DNA from: Eubacteriales bacterium
Lineage (GTDB): Bacteria; Bacillota; Clostridia; Peptostreptococcales; Anaerovoracaceae
Assembly (NCBI GenBank): GCA_028872475.1
Contig: JAQYMQ010000021.1
Location: 1-64,000 of the forward strand
Reading direction: 5' to 3'
Length of the DNA stretch: 64,000 nucleotides
The notes below the pieces were generated by a model, which did no database searches, was not told the origin of the DNA, and saw nothing but the letters and a program-made list of their open reading frames with translations. A program made the position numbers and the translations under genes. This document shows, piece after piece, positions 1 to 10,072 of the stretch (position 1 is the stretch's first letter; every line of letters starts with the position of its first letter).

Positions 1-81
1 TATTATTTTTATAATTTCCACTATTTATATCCTCCACAAATTCTAATTTATCTCTCAATATTCGCATATATTATACCATTT

Positions 82-1752
82 TTAAGCCATTTTTTCTATA
101 TCTACTTTCTGTGGTACTTGACAGTTTCCTATAAAGTTAAAATACACATCAACTTGTTGTTTTCTGTCTTTGCCTTTTCTTCCCCCTGTGGCTTCATGGA
201 CTACAACTTTTTCTATATACTCATTTATCATTGGTACTGTCAGTTCCTCAATGTCGGTATATTTCTCTATCATCTTCAGGAATTTATCGGTATCAACTTT
301 TCTCTGATGATAGCTTTCTATTTCATTTTCAAAATACTGTATTTGTTTTTCTAAGTCTTGTTGCTCTGTATCATAGGTGTTAAATAATCTATCAAAGTGT
401 TTTACAGGAATTTTTCCAAGTGCATGGTCTTCATATAGCTTTGTAATAAGGGTTGTTAGTTCTTCATTTCTTGATGACAGTTTTTCTAACTTTTCTTTAT
501 CCTCTTGATATTTTTCTTCTCTTTTTTCATCAGATAACTTGTTCATCACTTTTAGAAATTCTTGCTTTTCTTCTTTTGCAAAATTGGTTATTTCTTTGAT
601 GGATTTTAGGAGAATTTCATTCACTGTTTTTACTTTGATGTAGTGCATACTGCAACTTCCTTTTCTGTGTCTGTAATGTTGACATACAAAACAATAATCG
701 CAATCGTATTTCTTTTCTTTGTGTTCTGCCGGCTCTCTGTAACTTAACTTACCTCCACAATCTGAGCAGATTAAAAGTCCTGTAAATGGGTGTGAGGTTG
801 TCCCGTACTTCGGACTTCTTCTTACTGTCTTTCTTAACCTTTGGGCGTTATTCCATGTTTCTTCATCTATGATAACTTCATGGGTATTTTTGAATATAAT
901 GAGTTCATCTTCTTTCGCCTTTCTGCGTTTCTTGGTTTTGTAATCAAGGCATATTGTTTTACCAAGTACAGTATGTCCCATATATTCTCTTTTTTCTAAG
1001 ATATAACCTACTGTGGTCGGTGTCCAAAAATATGGGTCTTCTATTCCTCTTTTCTTGGAACTGTGGTTATTTTCGGGGTAATGTATTTCTGCATAGGCTG
1101 ATGGGATAAGGACTTTATCTTTGGTTAGTATATCTGCTATCTGTGTTACTCCATATCCCTCTATTACAAGATTGTAAATGCGTTTTACGACCTTTGCACT
1201 CTCTTTATCGACAAGTAGCTCCTGTTTGTTCTTTGGGTTTCTAAAATAGCCGTATGGAACGCTTGGAGATACTCTTTTGCCTTCTTCCATTCTTGCTCTG
1301 AAGATAGACTGTATTTTTCTTGATGTATCTCTTGCATACCATTCGTTCATGATATTTAGAAATGGGGTAAAGTCGCTTTCTGCTTGTTTCTCACTATCTA
1401 TTCCGTTATTGATGACGATAAATCTTACTCCCTTTTCTTTGAAAAGTATTTCGGTGTAAAAGCCTACTTTGAGATAATCTCTGCCAAACCTACTCATATC
1501 TTTTACTATCACAGTAGATACTTTGTTTTCTTCTACTGCTTTTATCATCTTTTGAAATCCCTCTCTATCAAAGGTTGTTCCGCTTACTCCATCATCGGTA
1601 TAGTGATAGATATTTGCAAAGCCGTTTCTTTTGGCATAACTTTCAAGTAGTTGCTTTTGATTGATGATGGAATTACTTTCTCCTTGCATTTCATCATCTC
1701 TGCTTAAACGCTCATAAAGAGCTGTTTGTCCTGTTCTTTTCGTATTTGACAT
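82..1752 (-). CDS. Large serine recombinase, TndX/TnpX-like (resolvase N-terminus, recombinase domain, zinc ribbon, DUF4368-like C-terminus)
   Basis: N-terminal YERLSRDDE catalytic-serine motif, DGVSGTTFDREGF, VKDMSRFGRDYL, zinc ribbon CSDCGGKLSYR..CDYCFVCQHYR, coiled-coil C-terminal half; SD aaaggagg upstream of ATG. Confidence 0.93.
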   Translation of the reverse strand: MSNTKRTGQTALYERLSRDDEMQGESNSIINQKQLLESYAKRNGFANIYHYTDDGVSGTTFDREGFQKMIKAVEENKVSTVIVKDMSRFGRDYLKVGFYTEILFKEKGVRFIVINNGIDSEKQAESDFTPFLNIMNEWYARDTSRKIQSIFRARMEEGKRVSPSVPYGYFRNPKNKQELLVDKESAKVVKRIYNLVIEGYGVTQIADILTKDKVLIPSAYAEIHYPENNHSSKKRGIEDPYFWTPTTVGYILEKREYMGHTVLGKTICLDYKTKKRRKAKEDELIIFKNTHEVIIDEETWNNAQRLRKTVRRSPKYGTTSHPFTGLLICSDCGGKLSYREPAEHKEKKYDCDYCFVCQHYRHRKGSCSMHYIKVKTVNEILLKSIKEITNFAKEEKQEFLKVMNKLSDEKREEKYQEDKEKLEKLSSRNEELTTLITKLYEDHALGKIPVKHFDRLFNTYDTEQQDLEKQIQYFENEIESYHQRKVDTDKFLKMIEKYTDIEELTVPMINEYIEKVVVHEATGGRKGKDRKQQVDVYFNFIGNCQVPQKVDIEKMA

Positions 1753-1794
1753 GAGAATTACCTCCTTTCCAAGTTTTTATTATTTTCTCTGTCC

Positions 1795-2664
1795 CTAAGA
1801 GGTTAATCCTTTAGGAACAGCATCAACTACAGGTGGTACAGATGGTACAGTTTCTACTTCCGATTCTGGTTTTGGTTTTACTATTGGTTGAGCTTTTTGT
1901 AGCTTAATTAGTTTAATTGGCTTACCCTTTACAATAAGATTTGTTTTAACAACAGCTTCTGTTTTATCTGGATATTTCACAATAATTTCAACAGGATATA
2001 TTGCCACCTTTGATGTGTCTGGCTTACCATTTTTAAAAATAAATGTAGTTTCACCAGGTAGTTCGTCCTTATTTGATATACCACTTTCTGCTTCCGGGGT
2101 TTCATCAACATTTACAATAATATCCATTGGTTTAGGGTTATGTAACGTAGATTGTGGCACATCCTTTGTAATCGTAAGGGGATTAATAGATTCATCAAAC
2201 GTTCCATCTTCATATGTTGTCCTTACCTTTATCTTATAAACACCCTTTTTAACAGGAAGTTTAGTATTATCCATAGCCTGATTAGCTTCATTTTTAATTT
2301 CTACAATTTCCTGCTTATAAGTTTTTGTTACATCCGCAACGCCTATACTGAAGTCCACTGTCTTTGGGGCTACCACTTTAGCAGTATCATCTAATGAATT
2401 TGGATCTGTAATATTGCCATTTGCTACTTCTAACAACGTAGTATCTAAAATATAACCTTCCATAACGTTAGTTTTCCAACCATATAATATTCCGCTATAA
2501 CTGTTTAATGAAGTGATATATTCCAAACCTTTTTCTCTAGCTTGCTTAACTTCATTTGTAAGGTTTCCATCGCGATCAACGTCAACTAGTTTTGTCTTAA
2601 AGTTAAATGTACCATAAATAGCTTTAGGAGAATGCCATCTTGCTCCCCAGTCATTACTAAATAC
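1795..2664 (-). pseudogene. Surface protein fragment with Rib/alpha-like domain, apparently truncated at both ends
   Basis: Rib-like repeat 'VEIIVKYPDKTEAVVKTNLIVKG'; no signal peptide at the N-terminus and no LPXTG at the C-terminus; ORF ends 42 bp from the recombinase start. The supplied ORF (1795-2751) begins inside a FabT-like box, so an internal start is used here. Confidence 0.6.
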
Positions 2665-2716
2665 CATTATAACTAACTGCATAATTGTATATAAATAAAA
2701 TTTATAATTAACGCAG

Positions 2717-2735
2717 TTTTGATAGTTTATCAAAA
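2717..2735. promoter_or_regulatory. Inverted repeat TTTTGATA-gtt-TATCAAAA upstream of the fab operon (possible regulator site)
   Basis: Perfect 8-bp arms, 3-nt spacer. Confidence 0.45.
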
Positions 2736-2738
2736 ATG

Positions 2739-2753
2739 ATTTGAAAGTCAAAA
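2739..2753. promoter_or_regulatory. FabT-like operator (ATTTGAaagTCAAAA)
   Basis: TTTGA-N3-TCAAA dyad upstream of the -35; a FabT-type MarR regulator is encoded in the operon. Confidence 0.7.
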
Positions 2754-2761
2754 TATTTTTC

Positions 2762-2790
2762 TTGACATTATGCTATTTCATCCATATAAT
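2762..2790 (+). promoter_or_regulatory. Sigma-A promoter of the FASII operon (TTGACA-17-TATAAT)
   Basis: TTGACA 2762-2767, 17-bp spacer, TATAAT 2785-2790. Confidence 0.85.
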
Positions 2791-2802
2791 AGGCGTAAAA
2801 TA

Positions 2803-2818
2803 GTTTGAATATCAAAGT
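2803..2818. promoter_or_regulatory. FabT-like operator (GTTTGAataTCAAAGT) overlapping the start of transcription
   Basis: TTTGA-N3-TCAAA dyad just downstream of the -10. Confidence 0.75.
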
Positions 2819-2858
2819 ATTTTAAACCAATAAAAAATTTTTTAATCGAGGGAACAAA

Positions 2859-3332
2859 ATGGATATTAATTTAATAAAAGAACTTGCAAATGTATTAAAT
2901 GATAAAGCTTTAAATGAGCTTGACTATTCTATAGATAATTGTCGAATAGTTTTGAAAAAAAATAATAATGTAAATTCAAATATAATTTTAGCTCAAAACG
3001 CTGATACAGAAGTCAGCATTACACCTTCAAATACTCCTAGTACACAAAATGCAGACAACTCAAAAAATGCAAATGCAGAAGACAATATTGATGACGAAAA
3101 AATAACTGCTAGTATAATCGGCACATTTTATGATAAACCTGCACCTGATGAAGAAAGCTTTGTAACTATAGGAACAAAAGTCAAAAAAGGTGATGTACTT
3201 TGTATCATTGAATCTATGAAATTAATGAATGAAATAAAAGCTCCTTTTGACTGTGTAATTACTTCAATATATGTGGACAACGAAGAAGTTGTTGAATTTG
3301 GACAAGAATTATTTGGCGTAAAGGTGATGTAA
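2859..3332 (+). CDS. accB: Acetyl-CoA carboxylase biotin carboxyl carrier protein
   Basis: C-terminal biotinyl motif ESMKLMNEIKA. Confidence 0.95.
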   Translation: MDINLIKELANVLNDKALNELDYSIDNCRIVLKKNNNVNSNIILAQNADTEVSITPSNTPSTQNADNSKNANAEDNIDDEKITASIIGTFYDKPAPDEESFVTIGTKVKKGDVLCIIESMKLMNEIKAPFDCVITSIYVDNEEVVEFGQELFGVKVM

Positions 3333-4693
3333 TGACTAAAAGTTTTAATAAAGTACTAGTAGCAAATCGTGGAGAAATCGCAGTTCGTATAATAAGGACT
3401 CTCAAAGATATGGGAATAAAAAGTGTAGCTATTTTCTCCGATGTCGACAAGGACTGCTTACACACAAAATTAGCTGACGAATCTATCTGTATAGGTCCTA
3501 AAAATGCTAAAGAAAGCTATCTTAATAAAATACAGATAATAAACGCAGCATTAATAACCGGTGCAGATGCAATACATCCCGGCTTCGGTTTTTTATCTGA
3601 AAACCCTAGCTTTGCTAAGATGTGCGAGATTTATAATATAAAATTTATAGGTCCATCTAGCAAGGTCATTGAAATGATGGGCAATAAAAATGTATCCAAG
3701 AATATGATGAAAGAAGCCGGCATACCTGTTGTTCCTGGTTCAGATGGAATAATTGAAGATATGAATACTGCTAAATCCACAGCCAAAAATATCGGTTATC
3801 CTGTAATTATAAAAGCAAGATCCGGTGGTGGTGGTAAAGGAATGCGAATAGTTAACAATCAAAAAGACTTAGAGCTTGCATTCCTATCTGCCAAAAAAGA
3901 AGCTGAAAACGCTTTCGGAGATGGGGCTTTATACATGGAAAAATTTATACAAGATCCTAGACATATAGAAGTTCAAATTATGGCAGACGAACTAGGCAAT
4001 GTTATTCATCTTTCAGGAAGGGATTGTTCACTTCAATTAAACCATCAAAAAGTTATTGAAGAAGCTCCCCCTACTGCTATTTCACCTGAAATAATGGAAA
4101 AACTCTACGAAACATCAATAAAAGCTACTAAACACGTTGGCTATACCAATGTTGGCACAATCGAATATCTTGTAGACAAAAACGATGATTTTTATTTCAT
4201 GGAAATGAATACAAGAATTCAAGTTGAACATCCTGTTACTGAAATGATTACAGGTATTGATATCGTGAAGGAACAAATCAATATTGCCCTTGAAAACAAG
4301 CTATCATATAAACAAGACGATATTAATGTAAAAGGACATGCCATAGAATGCAGGGTTAACGCCTACGAATACACTGATTCCGGCTTTATCCCAAGTTCAG
4401 GAAAAATAGAAGCCCTTAACTTACCTGGAGGCCCTGGCGTAAGAATTGACAATTCAATATATCAAGGATACGAAATATTGCCATTTTACGATTCCATGCT
4501 AGCCAAAATCATAACATATGCTAGTAATAGAACTGATGCAATAAAAATTATGGACAGAGCACTTAGTGAATTTGAAGTTAATGGAGTTAACACCAATGTT
4601 TCTTTCAACAAAAAAATAATGAACGATCAAAACTTTATTGACAACGCTTTTTCAACATCATACTTACAAGAGAAATTAAACAAAAAATCTTAA
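3332..4693 (+). CDS. accC: Acetyl-CoA carboxylase, biotin carboxylase subunit
   Basis: KVLVANRGEIAVRIIRT, GGGGKGMR, FMEMNTRIQVEHPVTE. Confidence 0.97.
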   Translation: MTKSFNKVLVANRGEIAVRIIRTLKDMGIKSVAIFSDVDKDCLHTKLADESICIGPKNAKESYLNKIQIINAALITGADAIHPGFGFLSENPSFAKMCEIYNIKFIGPSSKVIEMMGNKNVSKNMMKEAGIPVVPGSDGIIEDMNTAKSTAKNIGYPVIIKARSGGGGKGMRIVNNQKDLELAFLSAKKEAENAFGDGALYMEKFIQDPRHIEVQIMADELGNVIHLSGRDCSLQLNHQKVIEEAPPTAISPEIMEKLYETSIKATKHVGYTNVGTIEYLVDKNDDFYFMEMNTRIQVEHPVTEMITGIDIVKEQINIALENKLSYKQDDINVKGHAIECRVNAYEYTDSGFIPSSGKIEALNLPGGPGVRIDNSIYQGYEILPFYDSMLAKIITYASNRTDAIKIMDRALSEFEVNGVNTNVSFNKKIMNDQNFIDNAFSTSYLQEKLNKKS

Positions 4694-4717
4694 TTTAAAT
4701 TAAATCTGGAGAATTAT

Positions 4718-5569
4718 ATGATATTAGATCATTTTAGAAGAAAAAAATATAAAGCTGTAAAGAATCTAAATATACAGCCCGACATACTAATTCAATGTCC
4801 TGAATGTTCTGCTATGATTCTTAAAAGCGAAATGTTTGATAATCATAAAGTCTGTCCAAGTTGTGGTGGCTATATGAAGATGAATGCACGTGAAAGAATC
4901 AATCTCATTGTCGATAAAGATACATTCATCGAATATTTTCGAGATAAGCATCTAAGGGATCCGTTAAAATTTCCAAAATATAAAGAAAAACAGTTAGAAC
5001 TTAGAAAAAAACTTAATCAAGATGAAGCTGTAATTTGTGGCATTGGAAAGATTAACGATCACAAAGCAGTAATTGCCGTAATGGACACCCAATTTATGAT
5101 GGGCAGTATGGGCACTATCGTCGGCGAAAAAATCACTAAATCAATAGAATTATCTATAAAAAAGAAACTGCCACTGATTATATTCACTGCATCCGGTGGA
5201 GCAAGAATGCAAGAAGGAATGTTTTCTTTGATGCAAATGGCAAAAACTTCACAGGCAATCGCAAAGCATAATGAAAAAAAACTATTATATATATCAGTAC
5301 TCACAGATCCAACTACTGGTGGTGTAAGCGCTAGTTTCGCTAACTTAGGTGATATAATCATTGCCGAAAAAAATGCACTTATAGGCTTTGCAGGACAGCG
5401 CGTAATTAAGCAAGTTACTGGCACGACATTGCCAGAAGGATTTCAAAGAGCTGAATTTTTACTTAACCACGGCTTAATTGATATTATTGTAGAGAGACAC
5501 AACCTTAAGAAAACTCTTACCGATATTCTTTTAATCCATAACCATATACAAAACACAAAGAAGGGATAA
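4718..5569 (+). CDS. accD: Acetyl-CoA carboxylase carboxyltransferase subunit beta
   Basis: Zinc ribbon CPECSAMI..CPSCGGYM; ASGGARMQEGMFSLMQM. Confidence 0.96.
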   Translation: MILDHFRRKKYKAVKNLNIQPDILIQCPECSAMILKSEMFDNHKVCPSCGGYMKMNARERINLIVDKDTFIEYFRDKHLRDPLKFPKYKEKQLELRKKLNQDEAVICGIGKINDHKAVIAVMDTQFMMGSMGTIVGEKITKSIELSIKKKLPLIIFTASGGARMQEGMFSLMQMAKTSQAIAKHNEKKLLYISVLTDPTTGGVSASFANLGDIIIAEKNALIGFAGQRVIKQVTGTTLPEGFQRAEFLLNHGLIDIIVERHNLKKTLTDILLIHNHIQNTKKG

Positions 5570-5573
5570 CTCT

Positions 5574-6314
5574 ATGAAAGCTATAGATATTGTAAAAATT
5601 TCACGTAGCCCTGAAAGACTTAAGGCACTGGATTACATCAATTATATGTGCAAACCTTTCATAGAATTTCACGGCGACAGATTATTTGCTGACGATCCCG
5701 CAGTCATAGGTGGTATCGGACAAATTGATAAACACTCTGTTATGATAATAGCTCAGCAAAAAGACCGAAATTATGGAATGCCAAATCCGGAGGGCTATCG
5801 CAAAGTTGTAAGGCTGGCAAAATATGCTGAAAAATTTAAACTCCCTCTCATAACATTAATAGATACACCAGGAGCTGGCTGTGGTATAGAAGCTGAAGAA
5901 AGAGGACAATCAACTGCAATTGCAAATTGTCTGTTGGAGTTCTCTAGACTAAAGATACCTACTCTCTCAATAATTATTGGCGAAGGTGGTAGCGGAGGCG
6001 CCCTCGCACTGAGCGTTACCGACGAAATCTGGATGCTAGAAAACAGTGTATACTCAATATTATCTCCCGAAGGCTTTGCAAGTATTTTATGGAAGGATAC
6101 AAATCGCAAAGATCAAGCTGCAGAATTAATGAGAATGACCAGTTATCATCTTATGGCAGACGGATTTATTAATAAAATAATCCCTGAAGATGGCGGAGAA
6201 TTGTATCATGTAAAAAATGAAATCTTGAGTTTTTTAGAAAAAGTGTTACCATATACTGCAGAAAAAAATTTAAAAAAGAGATATGAAAAATATAGAAAGG
6301 TTTTAGGGAGATAG
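5574..6314 (+). CDS. accA: Acetyl-CoA carboxylase carboxyltransferase subunit alpha
   Basis: FHGDRLFADDPAVIGGI, GEGGSGGALAL, position after accD. Confidence 0.95.
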   Translation: MKAIDIVKISRSPERLKALDYINYMCKPFIEFHGDRLFADDPAVIGGIGQIDKHSVMIIAQQKDRNYGMPNPEGYRKVVRLAKYAEKFKLPLITLIDTPGAGCGIEAEERGQSTAIANCLLEFSRLKIPTLSIIIGEGGSGGALALSVTDEIWMLENSVYSILSPEGFASILWKDTNRKDQAAELMRMTSYHLMADGFINKIIPEDGGELYHVKNEILSFLEKVLPYTAEKNLKKRYEKYRKVLGR

Positions 6315-6316
6315 TT

Positions 6317-6802
6317 ATGGCAGATCAAATTGGAAAAAACAAAGATTATAACGAAAGCAGACAACTTATAAACGAAATTATAGTCGAACTCTTTAACAAT
6401 ATTTTAATGATAGAAGAGCGTTCCTTAATCAAAAAGGGAATTTCGCTATCTATGACAGAAGTTCACACTATAGAAGCCATTGGTATCGGAAATAAAAGAA
6501 CCATGTCAGATATAGCAGAAGACCTTGAAATCACCATGGGTACATTAACAACAATGATTACAAAGCTTGAAAGAAAAGGTTATGTACAAAGAGAAAGAGC
6601 TTCTAAAGATAGAAGAGTAGTATTGGCTAGCCTTACTGAAAAAGGCGAAGAAATCGAACAGACACATCGAGATTTTCACGATGAAATGATTGATCACCTA
6701 ATGGCAGATTTAAAGCTTGATGAAGATAGAGCTCTAATACTAGCACTAAAAAACATAAATGACTTTTTCATTCGTGAATATGGAGGCAATAATGGGCATT
6801 AA
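6317..6802 (+). CDS. fabT: MarR-family transcriptional regulator, FabT-like
   Basis: MarR wHTH (TMGTLTTMITKLERKGYVQRERASKDRRVVLASLTEKG) inside the fab operon, with FabT-like operators upstream. Confidence 0.82.
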   Translation: MADQIGKNKDYNESRQLINEIIVELFNNILMIEERSLIKKGISLSMTEVHTIEAIGIGNKRTMSDIAEDLEITMGTLTTMITKLERKGYVQRERASKDRRVVLASLTEKGEEIEQTHRDFHDEMIDHLMADLKLDEDRALILALKNINDFFIREYGGNNGH

Positions 6803-7787
6803 TATAATCTCAACAGGAAGCTTTACGTCCAACGAAATACTAGACAATATTCAACTTTCTGAAATGGTGGATACAAGTGAAGAATGGATAATAGAAAGAA
6901 CCGGGATCAAAACAAGACATATTGCGAGCGATTTCACAACAGAAGATCTCGCTGCCAACGCATGTGATAATGCAATTAAAAATGCCAACTTAAATAAAGA
7001 TGATATACAGCTAATAATAGTAGCATCTGTCACCTCTGACACAGTAGTTCCCTCTTCATCATTTTTAGTATCAGAAAAGTTAGATATAAAAAACTGTACC
7101 TGCTTTGACATCAACGTGGCATGTAGCGGTTTTATATATTCTATAACCGTTGCAAAAGCACTAATGGCATCTTTAAATATAAAATATGCCGCCGTAATTG
7201 GCGCTGAAAAGCTTAGCAAAGTCGTAGATTGGGGTGATAGGGCTAGTTGTGTACTCTTTGGGGATGGTGCAGGATGTGTAATCTTAGAAAATACGGATAT
7301 TACCAATACGGCAAAAAATTCTAAATTTAATTGTCAACTAGAGATTGTAGCTAACACTATCGGTGGCAACTTCGATTATAAAAAATATCTCACAATTGCT
7401 AGAAAAGATAAAATAGATGACCAAGTCAATCCATTCATAAAAATGAACGGTAGACAGATATATAAATTTGCTACTGAAATAGGTATTGAAGTAATAGATG
7501 AGTTGCTCAAAAAAAGTAATATTAACAAGGATGAACTAGCATTGATTGTACCGCATCAAGCCAACAGTCGTATTGTAGACACTCTTGCTGAAAAAAGCGG
7601 TATTGATAAGAAAAAATGGTTCATTAATATAGATAAATATGGCAATACATCATCAGCAAGTGTACCTATAGCTATGGATGAAGCCCTTGATTCTTTCGAT
7701 TTTGAAAGCAATCGCGGTAAATATATCATTTCACTAGCTTTTGGAGGTGGCTTAAGCTTTGGCGGTATACTTGTAAAAATAATTTAA
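6792..7787 (+). CDS. fabH: 3-oxoacyl-ACP synthase III
   Basis: ACSGFIYSI active-site Cys, PHQANSRI, FGGGLSFGG; ATG at 6792 preferred over the ORF-track start. Confidence 0.95.
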   Translation: MGINIISTGSFTSNEILDNIQLSEMVDTSEEWIIERTGIKTRHIASDFTTEDLAANACDNAIKNANLNKDDIQLIIVASVTSDTVVPSSSFLVSEKLDIKNCTCFDINVACSGFIYSITVAKALMASLNIKYAAVIGAEKLSKVVDWGDRASCVLFGDGAGCVILENTDITNTAKNSKFNCQLEIVANTIGGNFDYKKYLTIARKDKIDDQVNPFIKMNGRQIYKFATEIGIEVIDELLKKSNINKDELALIVPHQANSRIVDTLAEKSGIDKKKWFINIDKYGNTSSASVPIAMDEALDSFDFESNRGKYIISLAFGGGLSFGGILVKII

Positions 7788-7918
7788 GATAATACATTTA
7801 TTATTTAATAAGTAAATTAGTAAATTAGTACATCAATAAATAAACACAATAAGATATTTACTTGCCCAGCAAGTTTATATATAAAATTTAAAATTGTAAA
7901 AATGAAAGGTAAAGAAAA

Positions 7919-8143
7919 ATGATAGAAAAAATTAAAGAAATACTAGCAAACCAATTAGATGTAGAAATTGAAGAAATAACAGCAGAAAGCGATATACAAA
8001 AAGACTTAAAAGCTGACTCACTAGACGTAATGGATATAGTAGCTGAAATAGAAGATGAATTTGACATTGAAATTGATGACGAAGAAATCGAAAAATTTGT
8101 TACTCCACAGGACATAGTAGACTATATAGAAAAGGTAAAATAA
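7919..8143 (+). CDS. acpP: Acyl carrier protein
   Basis: DLKADSLDVMDIV phosphopantetheine site. Confidence 0.96.
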   Translation: MIEKIKEILANQLDVEIEEITAESDIQKDLKADSLDVMDIVAEIEDEFDIEIDDEEIEKFVTPQDIVDYIEKVK

Positions 8144-8145
8144 AA

Positions 8146-9078
8146 ATGAAAGCTGATATTTGTAAAATATTAGACATTAAATATCCAATAATTCAAGGTG
8201 GCATGGCTTGGATTGCTGACGCTGATTTAGCTGCTGCAGTTTCTAATGCTGGTGGACTAGGAGTCCTAGCTGCTGGTAATGCCCCTAAAGAATGGTTGGT
8301 AGATCAGATAAGAAAAACTAAGGCTCAAACAGACAATATTTTTGCTGTCAATATTATGCTTTTAAGCCCTTTTGTAGACGACGTAATAGATGCTGTCATT
8401 GAGGAAGGTGTAAAAGTTGTTATTACGGGAGCAGGAAACCCTGGACTTTATTTCAAAAAATTAAACGAACATGGCATAAAAATAATTCCTGTTGTACCAA
8501 CTGTTGCACAAGCTACCAGAATGGTTAGAAACGATGGCGTTATAGCCTTGATAGCAGAAGGTGCTGAAGCCGGTGGTCATATTGGTGTAACAAATACAAT
8601 GTCTTTAGTTCCTCAGGTAGTTGATGCCGTAAATATTCCTGTAATAGCTGCAGGTGGAATCGCTGACGGTAGAGGAATGGCAGCCGCTTTTTGTCTAGGA
8701 GCATCCGGTGTACAGATAGGAACTAGATTCTTAGTCGCTAATGAATGTAATGTATCAATGCCATATAAAGAAAAAGTCTTAAAGGCGAAGGATACTTCTA
8801 CAACCATTACTGGTAACTCCACAGGTCATCCTGTTAGAGTTATAAAAAATAAATTCGCAAAAAAATTAAAGCAGCTGGAATCTGAAGGTGCAAGTACAGA
8901 AGAATTAGAAAGTTTTGGAGCTGGTAGTCTTAAATTGGCGGCTGTTGACGGCGATATGGACAACGGTTCAATTATGGCAGGTCAAATAGCTGGATTAGTC
9001 AATAAAGAAGAAAGTTGTAGTGATATAATAACTGACTTAATGAGTCACTATAAACAAGTTATCCAAACCAGTTTTTAA
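8146..9078 (+). CDS. fabK: Enoyl-ACP reductase II
   Basis: NPD-type fold: YPIIQGGMAWIADADLAAAVSNAGGLG, EGAEAGGHIG; in the FASII operon. Confidence 0.93.
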   Translation: MKADICKILDIKYPIIQGGMAWIADADLAAAVSNAGGLGVLAAGNAPKEWLVDQIRKTKAQTDNIFAVNIMLLSPFVDDVIDAVIEEGVKVVITGAGNPGLYFKKLNEHGIKIIPVVPTVAQATRMVRNDGVIALIAEGAEAGGHIGVTNTMSLVPQVVDAVNIPVIAAGGIADGRGMAAAFCLGASGVQIGTRFLVANECNVSMPYKEKVLKAKDTSTTITGNSTGHPVRVIKNKFAKKLKQLESEGASTEELESFGAGSLKLAAVDGDMDNGSIMAGQIAGLVNKEESCSDIITDLMSHYKQVIQTSF

Positions 9079-9091
9079 TTAAGGTATATAA

Positions 9092-10054
9092 ATGAACGAA
9101 AAATATGCAATTCTCTTCCCTGGACAAGGTAGTCAATACGAGGATATGGGAAAAGATATTATTAACTCAAATCTTTATGGTAGTAATATTTATAAAAAAT
9201 TAAATACTTTAGTATCTAAAGAAACAGCAGAAATTATTATTAATGCTCAAAAAGAGGATATTTCTAAAACCCGATATGCTCAACTTGCTATATTTCTAAA
9301 TAGTGTCCTGCTTTTTGAAGAGGTCAAAAAACTAGATATTGATATTGTTGCTTCCGCCGGACTAAGTTTAGGAGAATATTCTGCTATATGTGCATCCGAA
9401 ATGATTGATATAGAAGAAGCCATAAAACTTGTAGATATCAGGGGTCAGATAATGGCTGACGGCGTTGCAGGCAAAGGAAGTATGATTGCTGTTATGAGAA
9501 GTGATATTGATACTATTGATGCAATTATCGCTGATATAAAAAAGAATACCAATAATACAGATATTCTTCTCGAAATTTGTAATCTAAATTCGCCCGCACA
9601 AATAGTTGTTGGTGGAGATTTTGATGCACTAGATATATTTGAACAAAAATGCAAAGAAAGCGGAATTAAAAGGACTATCAGACTTGATGTGGAAGGTCCT
9701 TTCCATACTTCAATATTAAAGTCGTCTGCAAATGTATTTGGTAAAACACTCAATCAGTTGACATTTAGTAAACCAAAGTTTGATGTATATTCAAATGTAG
9801 ACGCTATATCTTACAAAAATGAAGGCATTACAAATAATACTGTAGTCGAAAAGTTAAAAACACAAATGTTCTCTACTGTAAGATTTGAAGATTGTATAAG
9901 AAAAATTATTAATCAAGGGTGTAATAACTTCATAGAGATTGGACCAGGAAAAGCTTTATCTGCCTTTGTCAATAAAATTGACAAAAATTGTACTGTTCAC
10001 AATGTACAAACTTTACAAGATTTAGAAGAATTAAAAATGACTTTAAAAAAATAA
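9092..10054 (+). CDS. fabD: Malonyl-CoA-ACP S-malonyltransferase
   Basis: LFPGQGSQYEDMGKD, AGLSLGEYSA. Confidence 0.95.
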   Translation: MNEKYAILFPGQGSQYEDMGKDIINSNLYGSNIYKKLNTLVSKETAEIIINAQKEDISKTRYAQLAIFLNSVLLFEEVKKLDIDIVASAGLSLGEYSAICASEMIDIEEAIKLVDIRGQIMADGVAGKGSMIAVMRSDIDTIDAIIADIKKNTNNTDILLEICNLNSPAQIVVGGDFDALDIFEQKCKESGIKRTIRLDVEGPFHTSILKSSANVFGKTLNQLTFSKPKFDVYSNVDAISYKNEGITNNTVVEKLKTQMFSTVRFEDCIRKIINQGCNNFIEIGPGKALSAFVNKIDKNCTVHNVQTLQDLEELKMTLKK

Positions 10055-10072
10055 TTTGCTTAGGAGATTAAT

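Noticed and set aside
118-2394. Plus-strand ORFs opposite the recombinase and surface-protein fragment
   Set aside because: Antisense to well-supported coding; hydrophobic, Phe-rich translations without motifs or SD.
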